Shown here in pieces: positions 19,417 to 28,180 of a stretch of DNA of 64,000 nucleotides. The number at the start of each line of letters is the position of its first letter. Within the stretch, counting starts at the first letter, position 1. The position numbers and the translations under genes are program-made. The notes under the pieces were generated by a model. The model saw only the letters and a list, made by a program, of their open reading frames with translations, did not search any database and had not been told where the DNA came from. Origin of the DNA: JAFLCA01 sp041907145 (GTDB taxonomy: Bacteria > Bdellovibrionota_C > UBA2361 > JAFLCA01); assembly GCA_041907145.1 (NCBI GenBank), contig JAYRHW010000158.1:15162-79161 (forward strand), in the 5' to 3' direction.

Positions 19417-19773
19417 TCAATTTTTGAAATGTGTCGTGCTCAGCATCTCGCGCATTTCGAGCGTCATGGAACAAGAGATCTCGCGGCTCGAGATAGGAAA
19501 GAATTGCTTCAACAAGGCAAAGGCCCGCTCTCCTAGGTCTTTCCGTATTTCCTCCGACCGGCCCGATATGAGCGCAATCTGTAGATAAACAAAAGAACTG
19601 CGGGGCGAGCCCTCCGCGACATAATAACTATCATGCCTGATCCAGCGACTCTTTAGTCTGGCTCGGTCGATATGTCCCGAGGCTGAAAGCGCCTCATGGA
19701 GCTGCGAGAAAAACGCGGGAAAATCAACCTTATCTGGGATATTAGCTGAGTATTCTAGTATGCAGTGCGGCAT
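19417..19773 (-). CDS. 5-carboxymethyl-2-hydroxymuconate isomerase family protein (HpcD-like)
   Basis: The 118-residue sequence begins MPHCILEYSANI, the start typical of HpcD/CHMI, a small tautomerase-superfamily trimer whose Pro1 (after Met removal) is the catalytic base. The length and the final SMTLEMREM segment also fit. In E. coli C the enzyme belongs to homoprotocatechuate breakdown, but no other gene of that pathway is nearby, so the physiological substrate here is uncertain. AGG lies a few bases upstream of the start. It converges with tag, 23 bases apart. Confidence 0.82.
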   Translation of the reverse strand: MPHCILEYSANIPDKVDFPAFFSQLHEALSASGHIDRARLKSRWIRHDSYYVAEGSPRSSFVYLQIALISGRSEEIRKDLGERAFALLKQFFPISSREISCSMTLEMREMLSTTHFKN

Positions 19774-19874
19774 AGGTAACCTGTGGTTTAGGCCGGAACT
19801 AGTGTATCCCGCAGACAGTAGAGGTCAACGTCCGCCCGTGCTATACAGTTCGAGTATTAGAATTTGGGAAACTC

Positions 19875-21386
19875 ATGGAAGCTCAGTCCGAAACTACGCA
19901 GGAACCTGCCACTACGAAGTCTTTTAAGGAAATAGTCACCAATTCCGCGGTATTGGCGGCCTTGGAGAAGCTCAAAATCACCATCCCGACGCCCGTTCAG
20001 GCCGCCGCCATCCCCTGCGCTCTTTCGGGAAAGGATATTATCGTTCAGGCCAAGACAGGCAGCGGCAAAACGTTAGCCTTCGTGCTGCCCCTGCTCTCCC
20101 ACTTAGAGCGCACCACTGACCAGCGCTCAACCTTCGCGCTGATTGTTACCCCAACCCGCGAACTGGCCAACCAAATTTGCGCCGTTATTGCATCCGTAAC
20201 CGACAAGGTCTCGCCTTGTTGCCTGATTGGAGGCGCGAGCATGAGAGATCAAGAGGAAGCACTCAACCGCGATCACCGCGTGATCGTGGGCACGCCGGGG
20301 CGCATTCAGGACTTCATCCGGCAGCGGCTGATCTTGCTCCGTCGAGTGCAGTACTTCGTACTCGACGAGGCGGATGAAATGCTCTCGATGGGATTCCTAG
20401 AAGAGGTGCGCGCAATTCTCTCGCGATTACCCGACCGGCGTCAGGGCCTTTTCGTCAGCGCCACCATCACGCCTCGCGTTGAGATGCTGGCGAATAGCTT
20501 TCTGACCAAGCCAGAGCGCATCATCATCAATACACCTGGCGAGGAGCGGGCCCCCATCGAGCATCTATACTGCGAAGTCACGAATGAAATTACCGCGAAG
20601 GCCAACGCAGTTTGCGATCTCATCGAAACTCAGCGTCCGCGCTCAACGGTCATATTCTGCAATACCAAATCGGATACCGAATTGGTTGAAGTATTCCTGC
20701 GCCGCCGCGGCTTCAACGCTCGCCGCCTGAATTCTGATTTGCCGCAGCGTGAGCGCGACCTGATCATGGCTGCGATTCGTGCCGGAGAACTTGAGATTCT
20801 GATAGCCACGGATATTGCGGCTCGCGGCCTCGATATCGAGCATATCGATTTGGTCTTTAATTATGCGATACCCGAAGAGTCGGAAGTTTACGTTCATCGC
20901 ACGGGTAGAACCGGCCGCGCCGGACGTTCCGGCCGCGCCATCAGTTTGATTGGACCGCAGGATTTTACTGCCTTTCAGAGTCTCAAGCGCTTCCTGAGCT
21001 TTGAATTGACAAAACTTGCTCTGCCGAGCGAGGAAGATGTCCTCAATGCCCGCCTGGCTCACTTTTACGAGATTGTCCGCCAAGAAGAGATTGAAGTGCA
21101 GCAAAAGGAACTCGTGCTCGCCAGGAAGCTGCTGTTGGAGCTGGGGAATATTGAGGAACCCAGCGAAGAATTTACGATCATGATCGCCAAACTCTGCCGC
21201 TTCACCATCGAGCATTGCGTGCGACAGGATGCAAAAGCTCAAACTGCCGCTCCTGAACCTGCTCCCCAGCAGCGCGAGGAGCGCCGCCGGGATGACGACG
21301 GGCGAGGTCGAGGAGACCGAGGCCGCCGCGGTGACCACCGAGGAGATTCTCGCGGACGCGGGCGTGGAGGCCGGGATAGGCGTTAA
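19875..21386 (+). CDS. DEAD-box ATP-dependent RNA helicase
   Basis: All core motifs are visible in this 503-residue protein: Q-motif region (IPTPVQAAAIP), motif I AKTGSGKT near residue 59, Ia PTRELANQ, II DEAD near 163, III SAT, IVa QRERD, V TDIAARGLDI and VI HRTGRTGRAG. After the two RecA domains comes a helical stretch (about 375-450) and an Arg/Gly/Asp-rich tail that probably contacts RNA. No DbpA-type RNA-binding domain is seen, unlike DeaD/CsdA. Such enzymes unwind short RNA duplexes in ribosome assembly, mRNA decay or cold adaptation. GGGAAA precedes the start. A related protein at 37440 keeps only the second RecA domain. Confidence 0.95.
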   Translation: MEAQSETTQEPATTKSFKEIVTNSAVLAALEKLKITIPTPVQAAAIPCALSGKDIIVQAKTGSGKTLAFVLPLLSHLERTTDQRSTFALIVTPTRELANQICAVIASVTDKVSPCCLIGGASMRDQEEALNRDHRVIVGTPGRIQDFIRQRLILLRRVQYFVLDEADEMLSMGFLEEVRAILSRLPDRRQGLFVSATITPRVEMLANSFLTKPERIIINTPGEERAPIEHLYCEVTNEITAKANAVCDLIETQRPRSTVIFCNTKSDTELVEVFLRRRGFNARRLNSDLPQRERDLIMAAIRAGELEILIATDIAARGLDIEHIDLVFNYAIPEESEVYVHRTGRTGRAGRSGRAISLIGPQDFTAFQSLKRFLSFELTKLALPSEEDVLNARLAHFYEIVRQEEIEVQQKELVLARKLLLELGNIEEPSEEFTIMIAKLCRFTIEHCVRQDAKAQTAAPEPAPQQREERRRDDDGRGRGDRGRRGDHRGDSRGRGRGGRDRR

Positions 21387-21456
21387 CGGCTCTCATTTGT
21401 GCACTAGCAGCCTGTAGGATATATATTCGTTCTCGTCATATTTCGAGGGCACCAGC

Positions 21457-21873
21457 ATGAAAGCACTATTCTCTGCAGTTATAGTCAGCGCCACATTGAT
21501 GATGACCGGCTGTGTGAAGGAGCCGGAGGGTCCGGCCGAGCGCATTGGCCGCTCTATCGACGAGATGAGCAAAGGCATTCGAGATTTGGGCAACGACTGG
21601 GACAAGGACAGCCAGCGTGACATCGATTCTCGGGATCAGAATAGCCGCGATCGGTATGACAGCTCACGAAGCTCCGACTATTCTCGAGACCGAGACTCGT
21701 CTCAAGACCGAAACCTGGGAGACGGCTATTCCCGCAATCGAGATATCCCCGATCACGATCCCTACTACGATACCCCTCCCAGCGACCAAGCGAAGGATGA
21801 CTGGGATCGCGAGCATGCCGCGCGGGTGCGAGCGAAACGAGACAATTCGAAGAGAAACGATTATCGCTACTAG
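21457..21873 (+). CDS. Small lipoprotein with Asp/Arg/Ser-rich body
   Basis: Residues 1-19 form a lipoprotein signal peptide with lipobox MMTGC. The mature 120 residues are strongly hydrophilic, full of Arg-Asp, Ser-Arg and Asp-Ser dipeptides, and probably disordered. GAGGG lies upstream of the ATG. The stop codon shares a CTAG with the stop of the convergent minus-strand gene, so the two reading frames overlap by four bases. I recognise no family. It is probably anchored in the outer or inner membrane facing the periplasm. Confidence 0.8.
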   Translation: MKALFSAVIVSATLMMTGCVKEPEGPAERIGRSIDEMSKGIRDLGNDWDKDSQRDIDSRDQNSRDRYDSSRSSDYSRDRDSSQDRNLGDGYSRNRDIPDHDPYYDTPPSDQAKDDWDREHAARVRAKRDNSKRNDYRY

Positions 21874-23378
21874 GAGCTGGAGTTCTCGGGCGTGGATGTT
21901 GCCCCGCAATTCTGCGAGGGTAGTTCTTCCTTGTGAGCAGCCCAGAAGTCCTGTTTAACAAAGACGCTATATCCGTCATCCTCCTCTCCGCTCCAGAATA
22001 CCAAGCACCAATCTTGCTTCTGCAGCAGAATGGTGACGAGCGGGCTGCCTGAGGGCCATAGCACCGTGCCGGGATTGACGGCATCGAAGTACTTCTGCCA
22101 GTTTCGTTTGCCGCTAAAAGCGTTCTCGAACTTATCGAAGACCTTGGGATCGTTGACGTTCGTGCGCCCGTCCACCGGCACTTGAAGCCCCGGATTCCCC
22201 GCAGCATCGCTATAGCGATACATCAGATACCCCCCGCGGCCGAAATCATTCAGTACGGGAAGCGGAAGCTGGTGCTTCTGCATGAAATCTACCGCGGCCA
22301 CCGGCACAATGTCGGTATCGATAGGCTGGCGCCACGGCCTAACAACGTAGGTGATGGCCAAACAAATGCAAAGAAAACTGGCGCCCTCGCGCGGAATTTT
22401 TGCTACGCCAATCCGAAATCGCTCAACTGCCTCCGCAAGATTTCCCAGCGCCAGGCGGTCCGCTCGTTCGTTATGCCAAATCACGGCGATAACCGCTCCG
22501 ATATAGATCGCGGCGAAGGGCAAGAATTTAACGATTGATAAGCCGGCAGCGCAAAACAAGCCCACGACCGCTAGTTTGGCCAGCGACACGGATTTAGGGC
22601 GGAAGTGCAAGAAGGTCAGCAGCACGACCAAGGCAATGATCAGAAATGCCGTGGAATACTGCATGATAGTTGCGGACTGGAATTCAGCGATATCCTGATG
22701 CTGGAAAGGGTGCCCTGTCTTCTTGATGAGCGTAATCCATTCACCGCCCAAGTAAGGAGTTACCAAGCTGCCTGCGAAAGCGCAGACCGAGGCAGTCATC
22801 GCCGTGCGCACGTTCCCCCTGCGCCAGAGCCAGCCAAAAACAGTCATCAAGGCCAAAGCGGCCGTCAGATGAGTGTTGGCCCAGAGAGTCATGATACAGA
22901 AGATTGCAGCATAACGACGCGGCGAGGGGCCCTCGCTATCGATCTGCTCCGCTACCCATATCAGCCAAATGAAATAGATCCAAACCAGCGATTGTGGGCG
23001 CAGCGTGAAATGATTGAAGCAAGCGAGCGTTGCCCAGATGCCAAGCAGCGCTCCGAAAAACCAATCCCGAGAAATCTTACCTAGGCAATAAAAGAGCGAG
23101 AAGGCGATTCCCAAAGCCATCGCAAGCTGCAGAACAAACAAGCCCGATGGACCAAAGTGCGAATCAGTAGCGGCAAAGAGAATCTCGACGAGCCAGGAAT
23201 ATGCCCGCCAGGGCTGACCAGACGAAAACATATTCCAATAATCGACATGCGGAATGGCGTGATTGGCGAGAATCCAGCGGCCGGCAGTGATATGCCACCA
23301 AAGATCTGGATCGATAACAGCGCCGCAGATATAGGCACCGGTGAGCAGAACAAGCGAGAGCCAGAAAATGACTTTCAT
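21870..23378 (-). CDS. Polytopic membrane protein, GT-C glycosyltransferase-like
   Basis: The start at 23378 (MKVIFWLSLVLL) lies four bases after purC; the longer open frame is purC sequence in another frame. The 502-residue product has about ten membrane segments. Its first periplasmic loop reads DPDLWWHITAGRWILANH, with acidic and aromatic residues as in GT-C enzymes that use polyprenyl-phosphate sugars. RPQSLVWIYFIWLIW and a soluble C-terminal region of about 130 residues follow. A glycosyltransferase role is inferred from the topology and this loop; a pure transporter cannot be excluded. Tight spacing makes co-transcription with purC likely. Confidence 0.72.
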   Translation of the reverse strand: MKVIFWLSLVLLTGAYICGAVIDPDLWWHITAGRWILANHAIPHVDYWNMFSSGQPWRAYSWLVEILFAATDSHFGPSGLFVLQLAMALGIAFSLFYCLGKISRDWFFGALLGIWATLACFNHFTLRPQSLVWIYFIWLIWVAEQIDSEGPSPRRYAAIFCIMTLWANTHLTAALALMTVFGWLWRRGNVRTAMTASVCAFAGSLVTPYLGGEWITLIKKTGHPFQHQDIAEFQSATIMQYSTAFLIIALVVLLTFLHFRPKSVSLAKLAVVGLFCAAGLSIVKFLPFAAIYIGAVIAVIWHNERADRLALGNLAEAVERFRIGVAKIPREGASFLCICLAITYVVRPWRQPIDTDIVPVAAVDFMQKHQLPLPVLNDFGRGGYLMYRYSDAAGNPGLQVPVDGRTNVNDPKVFDKFENAFSGKRNWQKYFDAVNPGTVLWPSGSPLVTILLQKQDWCLVFWSGEEDDGYSVFVKQDFWAAHKEELPSQNCGATSTPENSSS

Positions 23379-23382
23379 TTCC

Positions 23383-24327
23383 TCATTGCCTTGAAAGGGC
23401 TGTCCGGATGCGATCCTGTACGGGTCCGACGGATCCGCCAAAACCAGCCCCCACGATGGTTTCGTACGAAGAAATGTAATGCTTAGCAATCTCGATTCGA
23501 TGCGAATCAGTAAAAAGAGGTATTTTACCCTCCCCTTTATAGCCTTGAGACAGCAGCCACTGCCGAGTCGGCTCCTTATCGAGCATTTCTGGGCTCTCAC
23601 CAGCCGCAAAACGCTGCGGATAACTTTGCTTCCTCCAATAGCGGGAAGAATCCAGCGTATGAATCTCATCTACCAGCAAGAGCTTGTTCCGATGGAGTCC
23701 GAACTCATACTTGGTATCGACGAGAATAAGTCCCTGGGAATCGGCACGCTCTGAGCCACGGCGAAAGAGAGCCAAGGCTACGTCCTTTACTTGCTGCCAT
23801 AGCTTCCTCTCCACCAGTCCCTTGGAAAGAATCTCGGCCTCCGAAATCGGAAGATCATGAGCGCCCTTCTGGGCCTTGGTTGAAGGAGTAACTATGACCT
23901 CAGGGAGTTTCTGACCTGAATGCATGCCTGCGGGCAAGGTGACCCCGCTGATAGACTTACCGGCTTGATAATCTCTGAACGCGGAACCAGCCAAATAACC
24001 CCGCACGACTACCTCCACGGGCAGGGTTTCGCAATTCTTCACCACCATGACGTTAGGATCGGGAACATCAAGCAAGTGATTCTCAATGATATCACGGGTA
24101 ACTTCGAACCAGTGCACGGCCATCTGATTCAAGACCTGTCCCTTGAATGGGATGCTGGTCACTACCACATCAAAGCAGCTAAGCCGATCGCTCGTAATAA
24201 GCACACGGCGATCGCCGGCGATGTAATTGTCGCGCACCTTGCCGGAGTACTTCTTTCCGAGAAAATCGAAGTCTGTTTCCGTTAGGACATACGGAAGCTG
24301 TTTGAGTAGTTCAGCGTCGCTTATCAT
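23383..24327 (-). CDS. purC: Phosphoribosylaminoimidazole-succinocarboxamide synthase
   Basis: PurC joins aspartate to CAIR with ATP in purine synthesis. The 314-residue chain has the family landmarks GKVRDNY, LITSDRLSCFDVV, PVEVVVRGYLAGSA, and LILVDTKYEFG with the DEIHTLDSSRYW segment. Length and sequence are of the longer type also found in fungi and actinobacteria. ATG 24327 starts the family-like sequence MISDAELLKQLPY and overlaps the end of the upstream gene by 17 bases; extending to 24468 would run through that gene in another frame. The upstream sequence is a weak ribosome-binding site, consistent with coupling to the preceding gene. Confidence 0.94.
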   Translation of the reverse strand: MISDAELLKQLPYVLTETDFDFLGKKYSGKVRDNYIAGDRRVLITSDRLSCFDVVVTSIPFKGQVLNQMAVHWFEVTRDIIENHLLDVPDPNVMVVKNCETLPVEVVVRGYLAGSAFRDYQAGKSISGVTLPAGMHSGQKLPEVIVTPSTKAQKGAHDLPISEAEILSKGLVERKLWQQVKDVALALFRRGSERADSQGLILVDTKYEFGLHRNKLLLVDEIHTLDSSRYWRKQSYPQRFAAGESPEMLDKEPTRQWLLSQGYKGEGKIPLFTDSHRIEIAKHYISSYETIVGAGFGGSVGPVQDRIRTALSRQ

Positions 24328-25411
24328 GAGGCACTTTGGAGCTTGCGGGTTTGTGATTGTGTTTACCACGCCCCGTCTCGGGAATATAGCCCTTGAGAAG
24401 CTGCCAATTGAGCCGCGCAACCTCTGCCGGCCCAATTCTGCTTGGATAGGGCGACGGATGCTTTGCAAGCTTTATGGCCGAAACAAGCAGCTTCTTTCCT
24501 CGCATAACCGGCTCACGGCCGGCACTATCTACCTGCTCGACGATACGCAGCACGGAGAGGTTGTTAATGACGGCGATCAACAAATCGCGATTGGCGGCAT
24601 CCTTGGCACGGAGAAACCCCCGCGCCTTTTTGTATGAATCAATTGCGCAACGCAGCTCTCCGAGATCCAGCCTGTCCTGCTGCAAGGCTCTGAAGGCTTG
24701 TATGTTCCCCATTCCCCACCAAGCTAGAGCACGATGCGAATTATTCGACCAGAAGGAGATGAGCTGACCGGTGTCCTTGAGCAACAACTCGCGAAGCCCC
24801 GCTTCTTGAGTGGTGATGGTGTGCGCAAAGCCGGGTGTCAGTCCGCCTAGAATGCCTGCCAGGAAGTCAGCGGTTTCATTACGAGGCTCATAGGACAGTC
24901 CGATGCTGGGAACCGAGGTCACCAGACGCAATTCAGAGAGGCCCATCAATACGTCGTGAGGGCGAATTTCACCCAGAGCCTGCGGAGCCTGTTCCTTGAA
25001 TGCAACTCTCACCCAACGCGTGTTTCCCCATACTACTGCCCTGAGTCCAGAATTCTTCATCAGCTCCAAGGCCTGTTCATGACTATCAATACTTCGAGCA
25101 GTGCTGCGTACTTTCTGCTGTCCAAACCCTACCAGATCGCGATTTACGCGTTCGCGTAACAGCCGACTTTGGGTTTTAAGTGCGTCTCCCTCTAACGGGG
25201 ACATGATGGCCGCACGAGCAGGACCGACTGAAGGGAAGTACGAATAGAAGAAGGCCAAGCCTGCGCATCCCACTGCAAGCGCCAACCCCCATCTAGGCAG
25301 TCTGACACCATGCAATCGCACGAAGTACGCAAGCAAGCATACGAGCGGGAAAGCAGCATACTGGACTAGAGGAATCGCGGCGGGCCAGTTCATACCGCTA
25401 GCGTAGCGCAA
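24311..25411 (-). CDS. Hypothetical membrane-anchored protein
   Basis: The first 60 residues contain two hydrophobic segments (AFPLVCLLAYFVRL and ALAVGCAGLAFFY), followed by about 300 residues that should face the periplasm or cytoplasm. That part has an alpha/beta stretch (GLRAVVWGNTRWVRVAF) and then helices resembling degenerate TPRs (LGELRCAIDSYKKARGFLRA). The C-terminus is basic. I recognise no family. Its stop overlaps the purC start by 17 bases, so the genes are probably co-transcribed, but a role in purine metabolism is not implied. Confidence 0.65.
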   Translation of the reverse strand: MRYASGMNWPAAIPLVQYAAFPLVCLLAYFVRLHGVRLPRWGLALAVGCAGLAFFYSYFPSVGPARAAIMSPLEGDALKTQSRLLRERVNRDLVGFGQQKVRSTARSIDSHEQALELMKNSGLRAVVWGNTRWVRVAFKEQAPQALGEIRPHDVLMGLSELRLVTSVPSIGLSYEPRNETADFLAGILGGLTPGFAHTITTQEAGLRELLLKDTGQLISFWSNNSHRALAWWGMGNIQAFRALQQDRLDLGELRCAIDSYKKARGFLRAKDAANRDLLIAVINNLSVLRIVEQVDSAGREPVMRGKKLLVSAIKLAKHPSPYPSRIGPAEVARLNWQLLKGYIPETGRGKHNHKPASSKVPHDKRR

Positions 25412-25434
25412 TCACCTTAACAGGCAAGAGTCGG

Positions 25435-25860
25435 CTACTGGGTATCCGAGGGCTCCAAACCGACTTTGGCGCCCAAAAGGGTCAAGAAATCCATGTTTCC
25501 ATTGGGATTGAGGACTTCCGAGAATTCGTTGTTGGAAATGGTAACATAGCGTACGCCAGCCGCCCTCAGCAGTACCGGCAAATAGCGCTGATGAGATTCC
25601 TCGACCGGGTCCACCGCCTGGGCAAATCCCGAAAAGAATTCGACAACCATCTTGGGGGTGTCGTCCGCATCAACAATCGTAAACAAACATTTATTGCTGC
25701 GCGCCCAGGTTTGAAGATCGTTTTTGAGAGCTTGCGCAGCTTCAGGGAGTTCGCCGCCGCAGACAGACAATACGCTCATATGCGGCACGACCCGGTCGCG
25801 CCCGAAAAATGAAGAAAGCATATTAAAAAGTTGAGCCTCATGGAGCTCAAAAGTAACCAT
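25435..25860 (-). CDS. Hypothetical protein, possible DUF2726-like nuclease fold
   Basis: This 141-residue cytoplasmic protein has an alpha/beta pattern: a central strand CLFTIVDADDTPKMVVEFF, a helix QRYLPVLLRAAGVRYVTI, and a short C-terminal helix. The order 'hydrophobic strand - D-x-D - P-x-x-V-x-E - helix - LLRAAGI-x-x-x-x-I' resembles DUF2726 and other restriction-endonuclease-like domains, which would make the Asp and Glu candidate metal ligands. This is inference by eye and needs a profile search. It lies 23 bases upstream of the membrane-anchored gene on the same strand. Confidence 0.6.
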   Translation of the reverse strand: MVTFELHEAQLFNMLSSFFGRDRVVPHMSVLSVCGGELPEAAQALKNDLQTWARSNKCLFTIVDADDTPKMVVEFFSGFAQAVDPVEESHQRYLPVLLRAAGVRYVTISNNEFSEVLNPNGNMDFLTLLGAKVGLEPSDTQ

Positions 25861-26015
25861 AAACAGAACCCCTTGAATATAAGTATCGCACGCTCACGGA
25901 AGGAGCTTCAAAGGAAAATGTCCAAATCGAAAGCTGATTCGGTAATTGGCGGATTTTGGCGACAAAATCCGGTAACGGTCTTGACAAGTGGCGTAATGTG
26001 CTCTGATTAAGCTTG

Positions 26016-26024
26016 TGCTATGAT
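26016..26024 (+). promoter_or_regulatory. Extended -10 promoter element for def operon
   Basis: The string TGCTATGAT is an extended -10 (TGn plus TATGAT), 27 bases before the def start codon. A TTGACA at 25981-25986 lies too far upstream for a standard spacing to it, so extended -10 recognition is more likely. This position also argues against translation from the ATG at 26013. Confidence 0.5.
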
Positions 26025-26051
26025 ATCTGGATAGTTAGACGTGGTTACACG

Positions 26052-26555
26052 ATGAGCTTGCTTGAAATTCGCATTTATCCCGATCCTGTGCTCAAACAGC
26101 GCGCCGCCGAAGTGTCCAAAGTTGACGCATCGGTGAGGAAGCTTCTTGCCGACATGGTCGATACCATGTACGCGGCGAACGGCGTGGGCTTGGCTGCCCC
26201 CCAAGTCGGCATCTCGCAGCGGATCGCGGTCGTGGATGTAAGCGAGGAGGGGAATGCGCCGATGCATTTCGTCAATCCGGAAATTTTAACCAGCGAAGGT
26301 GAGGCCAGCTCCGAGGAGGGCTGTCTTAGTATTCCAGATTACCGCGATACCGTGACAAGGAACACGAAGATTACGGTGCGGGCGCTCGATATTGAAGGAA
26401 AGTCCTTCGAGGTCCATGCTGAGGGGCTGCTTGCTGTTTGCTTACAGCACGAGATTGACCACCTTGACGGCATCCTCTTTGTTGACCGCTTGAGCAGGCT
26501 CAAGCGTGAAATGTTCAAGAAGTGGCTGAGTAAGCGACAGGCGCAAGAGGGCTAA
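26052..26555 (+). CDS. def: Peptide deformylase
   Basis: This enzyme removes the formyl group from nascent protein N-termini. All three metal-site motifs are present in the 167-residue chain: GVGLAAPQVG (44-53), EEGCLSIP (Cys91 metal ligand) and QHEIDHLDG (His133, catalytic Glu134, His137). I start at ATG 26052 because the family begins MxxLEIRxYPDPVL; a longer frame from 26013 would begin inside the probable promoter. It is the first gene of def-fmt-rpe-plsY, with gaps of 3 to 5 bases, and is functionally paired with fmt, which adds the formyl group it removes. Confidence 0.96.
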   Translation: MSLLEIRIYPDPVLKQRAAEVSKVDASVRKLLADMVDTMYAANGVGLAAPQVGISQRIAVVDVSEEGNAPMHFVNPEILTSEGEASSEEGCLSIPDYRDTVTRNTKITVRALDIEGKSFEVHAEGLLAVCLQHEIDHLDGILFVDRLSRLKREMFKKWLSKRQAQEG

Positions 26556-26558
26556 CGC

Positions 26559-27515
26559 ATGGCCGCGCTGCGCGTGCTTTTCTTTGGTACCCCCGCGTTT
26601 GCTGCCACCTGCTTAGAAAGTCTGCTTGCGGACGAGCGATATCAGGTGGCCGCGGTCGTAACCCAGCCGGATCGCGAGGCGGGTCGAGGCAAGAAGCTCA
26701 CTCCATCTCCCGTTAAATCCCTCGCGCTTACACATAACCTCGCGGTCTTGCAACCTCAGCGCCTTAGGAAGGAGCTTCCCCAGTTTCTAGAAAGTTTACG
26801 AGCGCTGGGAACTATCGATGTCGGTGTCGTTGTGGCTTTTGGTCAGATTCTACCGCAGGCTGTGCTCGACTATCCGCTTGCTGGCTGTGTCAATGTTCAT
26901 GGCTCGCTTCTTCCGCGCTGGCGCGGGGCTGCCCCCATCCAACGCGCCATAATGGCCGGAGACAGGGAAACCGGCATAGGGCTCATGAGGATGGAGGCGG
27001 GGCTGGATACGGGGGCTGTGTATAGCGAACAGCGCCTCGCAATCGAGCCTACTGATGACAGTGCTTCTCTTGCGGCAAAGCTTGCAGACCTCGGAGGAAG
27101 AATGCTTCGTGACCACCTATCGCAGATTGCCGCAGGAACCCTGCCCGCTCGCCCGCAGTCCGAAGCTGGAGTCACCTACGCCGATAAGATCACGAATGAG
27201 GAAGCACGGATAGATTGGCGTAAAAGCGCTAGGGAAATCGAGTTGCTGGTGCGCGGACTCAGCCCGGCTCCCGGTGCTTTTAGCTTTCTGAGAGGCCAGC
27301 GCCTTAAAATATATCGCGGAGAAACTGTCCCTGGTACAGCGGGAGCCAGGCCCGGTGAAGTCATACAAGCCTCAAAAAGCCGCCTTGAGGTGCAATGCGC
27401 AGATGGCGCGCTTTCCCTTCTTGATGTTCAATTACAGGGAAAGAAGCGCATGCCGGTCGAAGAATTTTTGAAGAGTGGTCCGGTTACGACGCATGAACAG
27501 TTAAAGGATTCCTAA
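26559..27515 (+). CDS. fmt: Methionyl-tRNA formyltransferase
   Basis: Fmt formylates Met-tRNA(fMet) using 10-formyl-tetrahydrofolate. The 318-residue protein has the formyltransferase domain with VHGSLLPRWRGAAPIQRA (the catalytic Asn-His-...-Asp region), LMRMEAGLDTGAVY, and a C-terminal OB-fold domain with RGLSPAPGAF. It begins three bases after def with its ribosome-binding site in the def 3' end, the classical def-fmt pairing. Length is typical (about 310-320). Confidence 0.96.
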   Translation: MAALRVLFFGTPAFAATCLESLLADERYQVAAVVTQPDREAGRGKKLTPSPVKSLALTHNLAVLQPQRLRKELPQFLESLRALGTIDVGVVVAFGQILPQAVLDYPLAGCVNVHGSLLPRWRGAAPIQRAIMAGDRETGIGLMRMEAGLDTGAVYSEQRLAIEPTDDSASLAAKLADLGGRMLRDHLSQIAAGTLPARPQSEAGVTYADKITNEEARIDWRKSAREIELLVRGLSPAPGAFSFLRGQRLKIYRGETVPGTAGARPGEVIQASKSRLEVQCADGALSLLDVQLQGKKRMPVEEFLKSGPVTTHEQLKDS

Positions 27516-27520
27516 GATCC

Positions 27521-28177
27521 ATGGGCGCTCAAAAACCTATCGTCGCGGCCTCGATACTTTCTGCGGATCTCGCAAACTTGAGCGCAGAGATTAAAGATGT
27601 CGAAAGTAAGGGCAGCGATTGGATTCATATCGATGTGATGGATGGAGCTTTTGTTCCTCCCATCACCTTCGGCGATAATGCTGTTAAAGTTGCGCGTAGT
27701 GCGACCAAGTTGTTCCTCGACGTGCATTTGATGATCTTTAATCCCGAGAAGCAGTTCGAAGCTTTTAGAACCGCCGGTGCTGACCGCATTATCGTACATC
27801 AGGAAGTCTGCAAGCACCTGCACCGCAGCTTGGAGGCAATCAAAAAATTGGGCATGAAAGCTGGCGTGGCGGTAAACCCCGGCACCCCCGTCTCCACGAT
27901 TTTCGATGTGCTGGATGTCTGTGACTTAGCGCTTGTCATGACGGTGAATCCAGGCTTTGGCGGACAGAGCTTTATATCTACCTGTTTGCCGAAAATTCGC
28001 GAACTCAAGGCGGAAATCGACCGAAGAAAATGTCCGGTAGTCATCGAAGTCGATGGGGGCATCAACGCCGAAACCGCCAGAGCCTGCGTTTCCGAAGGAG
28101 CTCAGGTACTGGTAAGTGGCTCATATATTTTCAATAACTCAAATCGCGCCCAGGCTATAGCAAGTTTACATTCATAA
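27521..28177 (+). CDS. rpe: Ribulose-phosphate 3-epimerase
   Basis: This 218-residue TIM-barrel enzyme interconverts ribulose 5-phosphate and xylulose 5-phosphate in the pentose phosphate pathway. Signature segments are ASILSADLANL, HIDVMDGAFVPPITFG, LDVHLMI, MTVNPGFGGQSF and EVDGGINAETA; the His and Asp pairs that bind the metal are all in place. It lies five bases after fmt, as in many def-fmt-rpe clusters, and is followed by plsY after three bases. Confidence 0.96.
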   Translation: MGAQKPIVAASILSADLANLSAEIKDVESKGSDWIHIDVMDGAFVPPITFGDNAVKVARSATKLFLDVHLMIFNPEKQFEAFRTAGADRIIVHQEVCKHLHRSLEAIKKLGMKAGVAVNPGTPVSTIFDVLDVCDLALVMTVNPGFGGQSFISTCLPKIRELKAEIDRRKCPVVIEVDGGINAETARACVSEGAQVLVSGSYIFNNSNRAQAIASLHS

Positions 28178-28180
28178 CTG

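Noticed and set aside
20643..21338. 231-codon minus-strand frame antisense to the DEAD-box helicase
   Set aside because: The opposite strand carries clear helicase motifs V and VI; this product resembles no protein.
25981..26009. TTGACA with TGATTA 17 bases downstream as the def promoter
   Set aside because: The -10 is poor; the extended -10 TGCTATGAT a few bases downstream is better, so the TTGACA may be coincidental.
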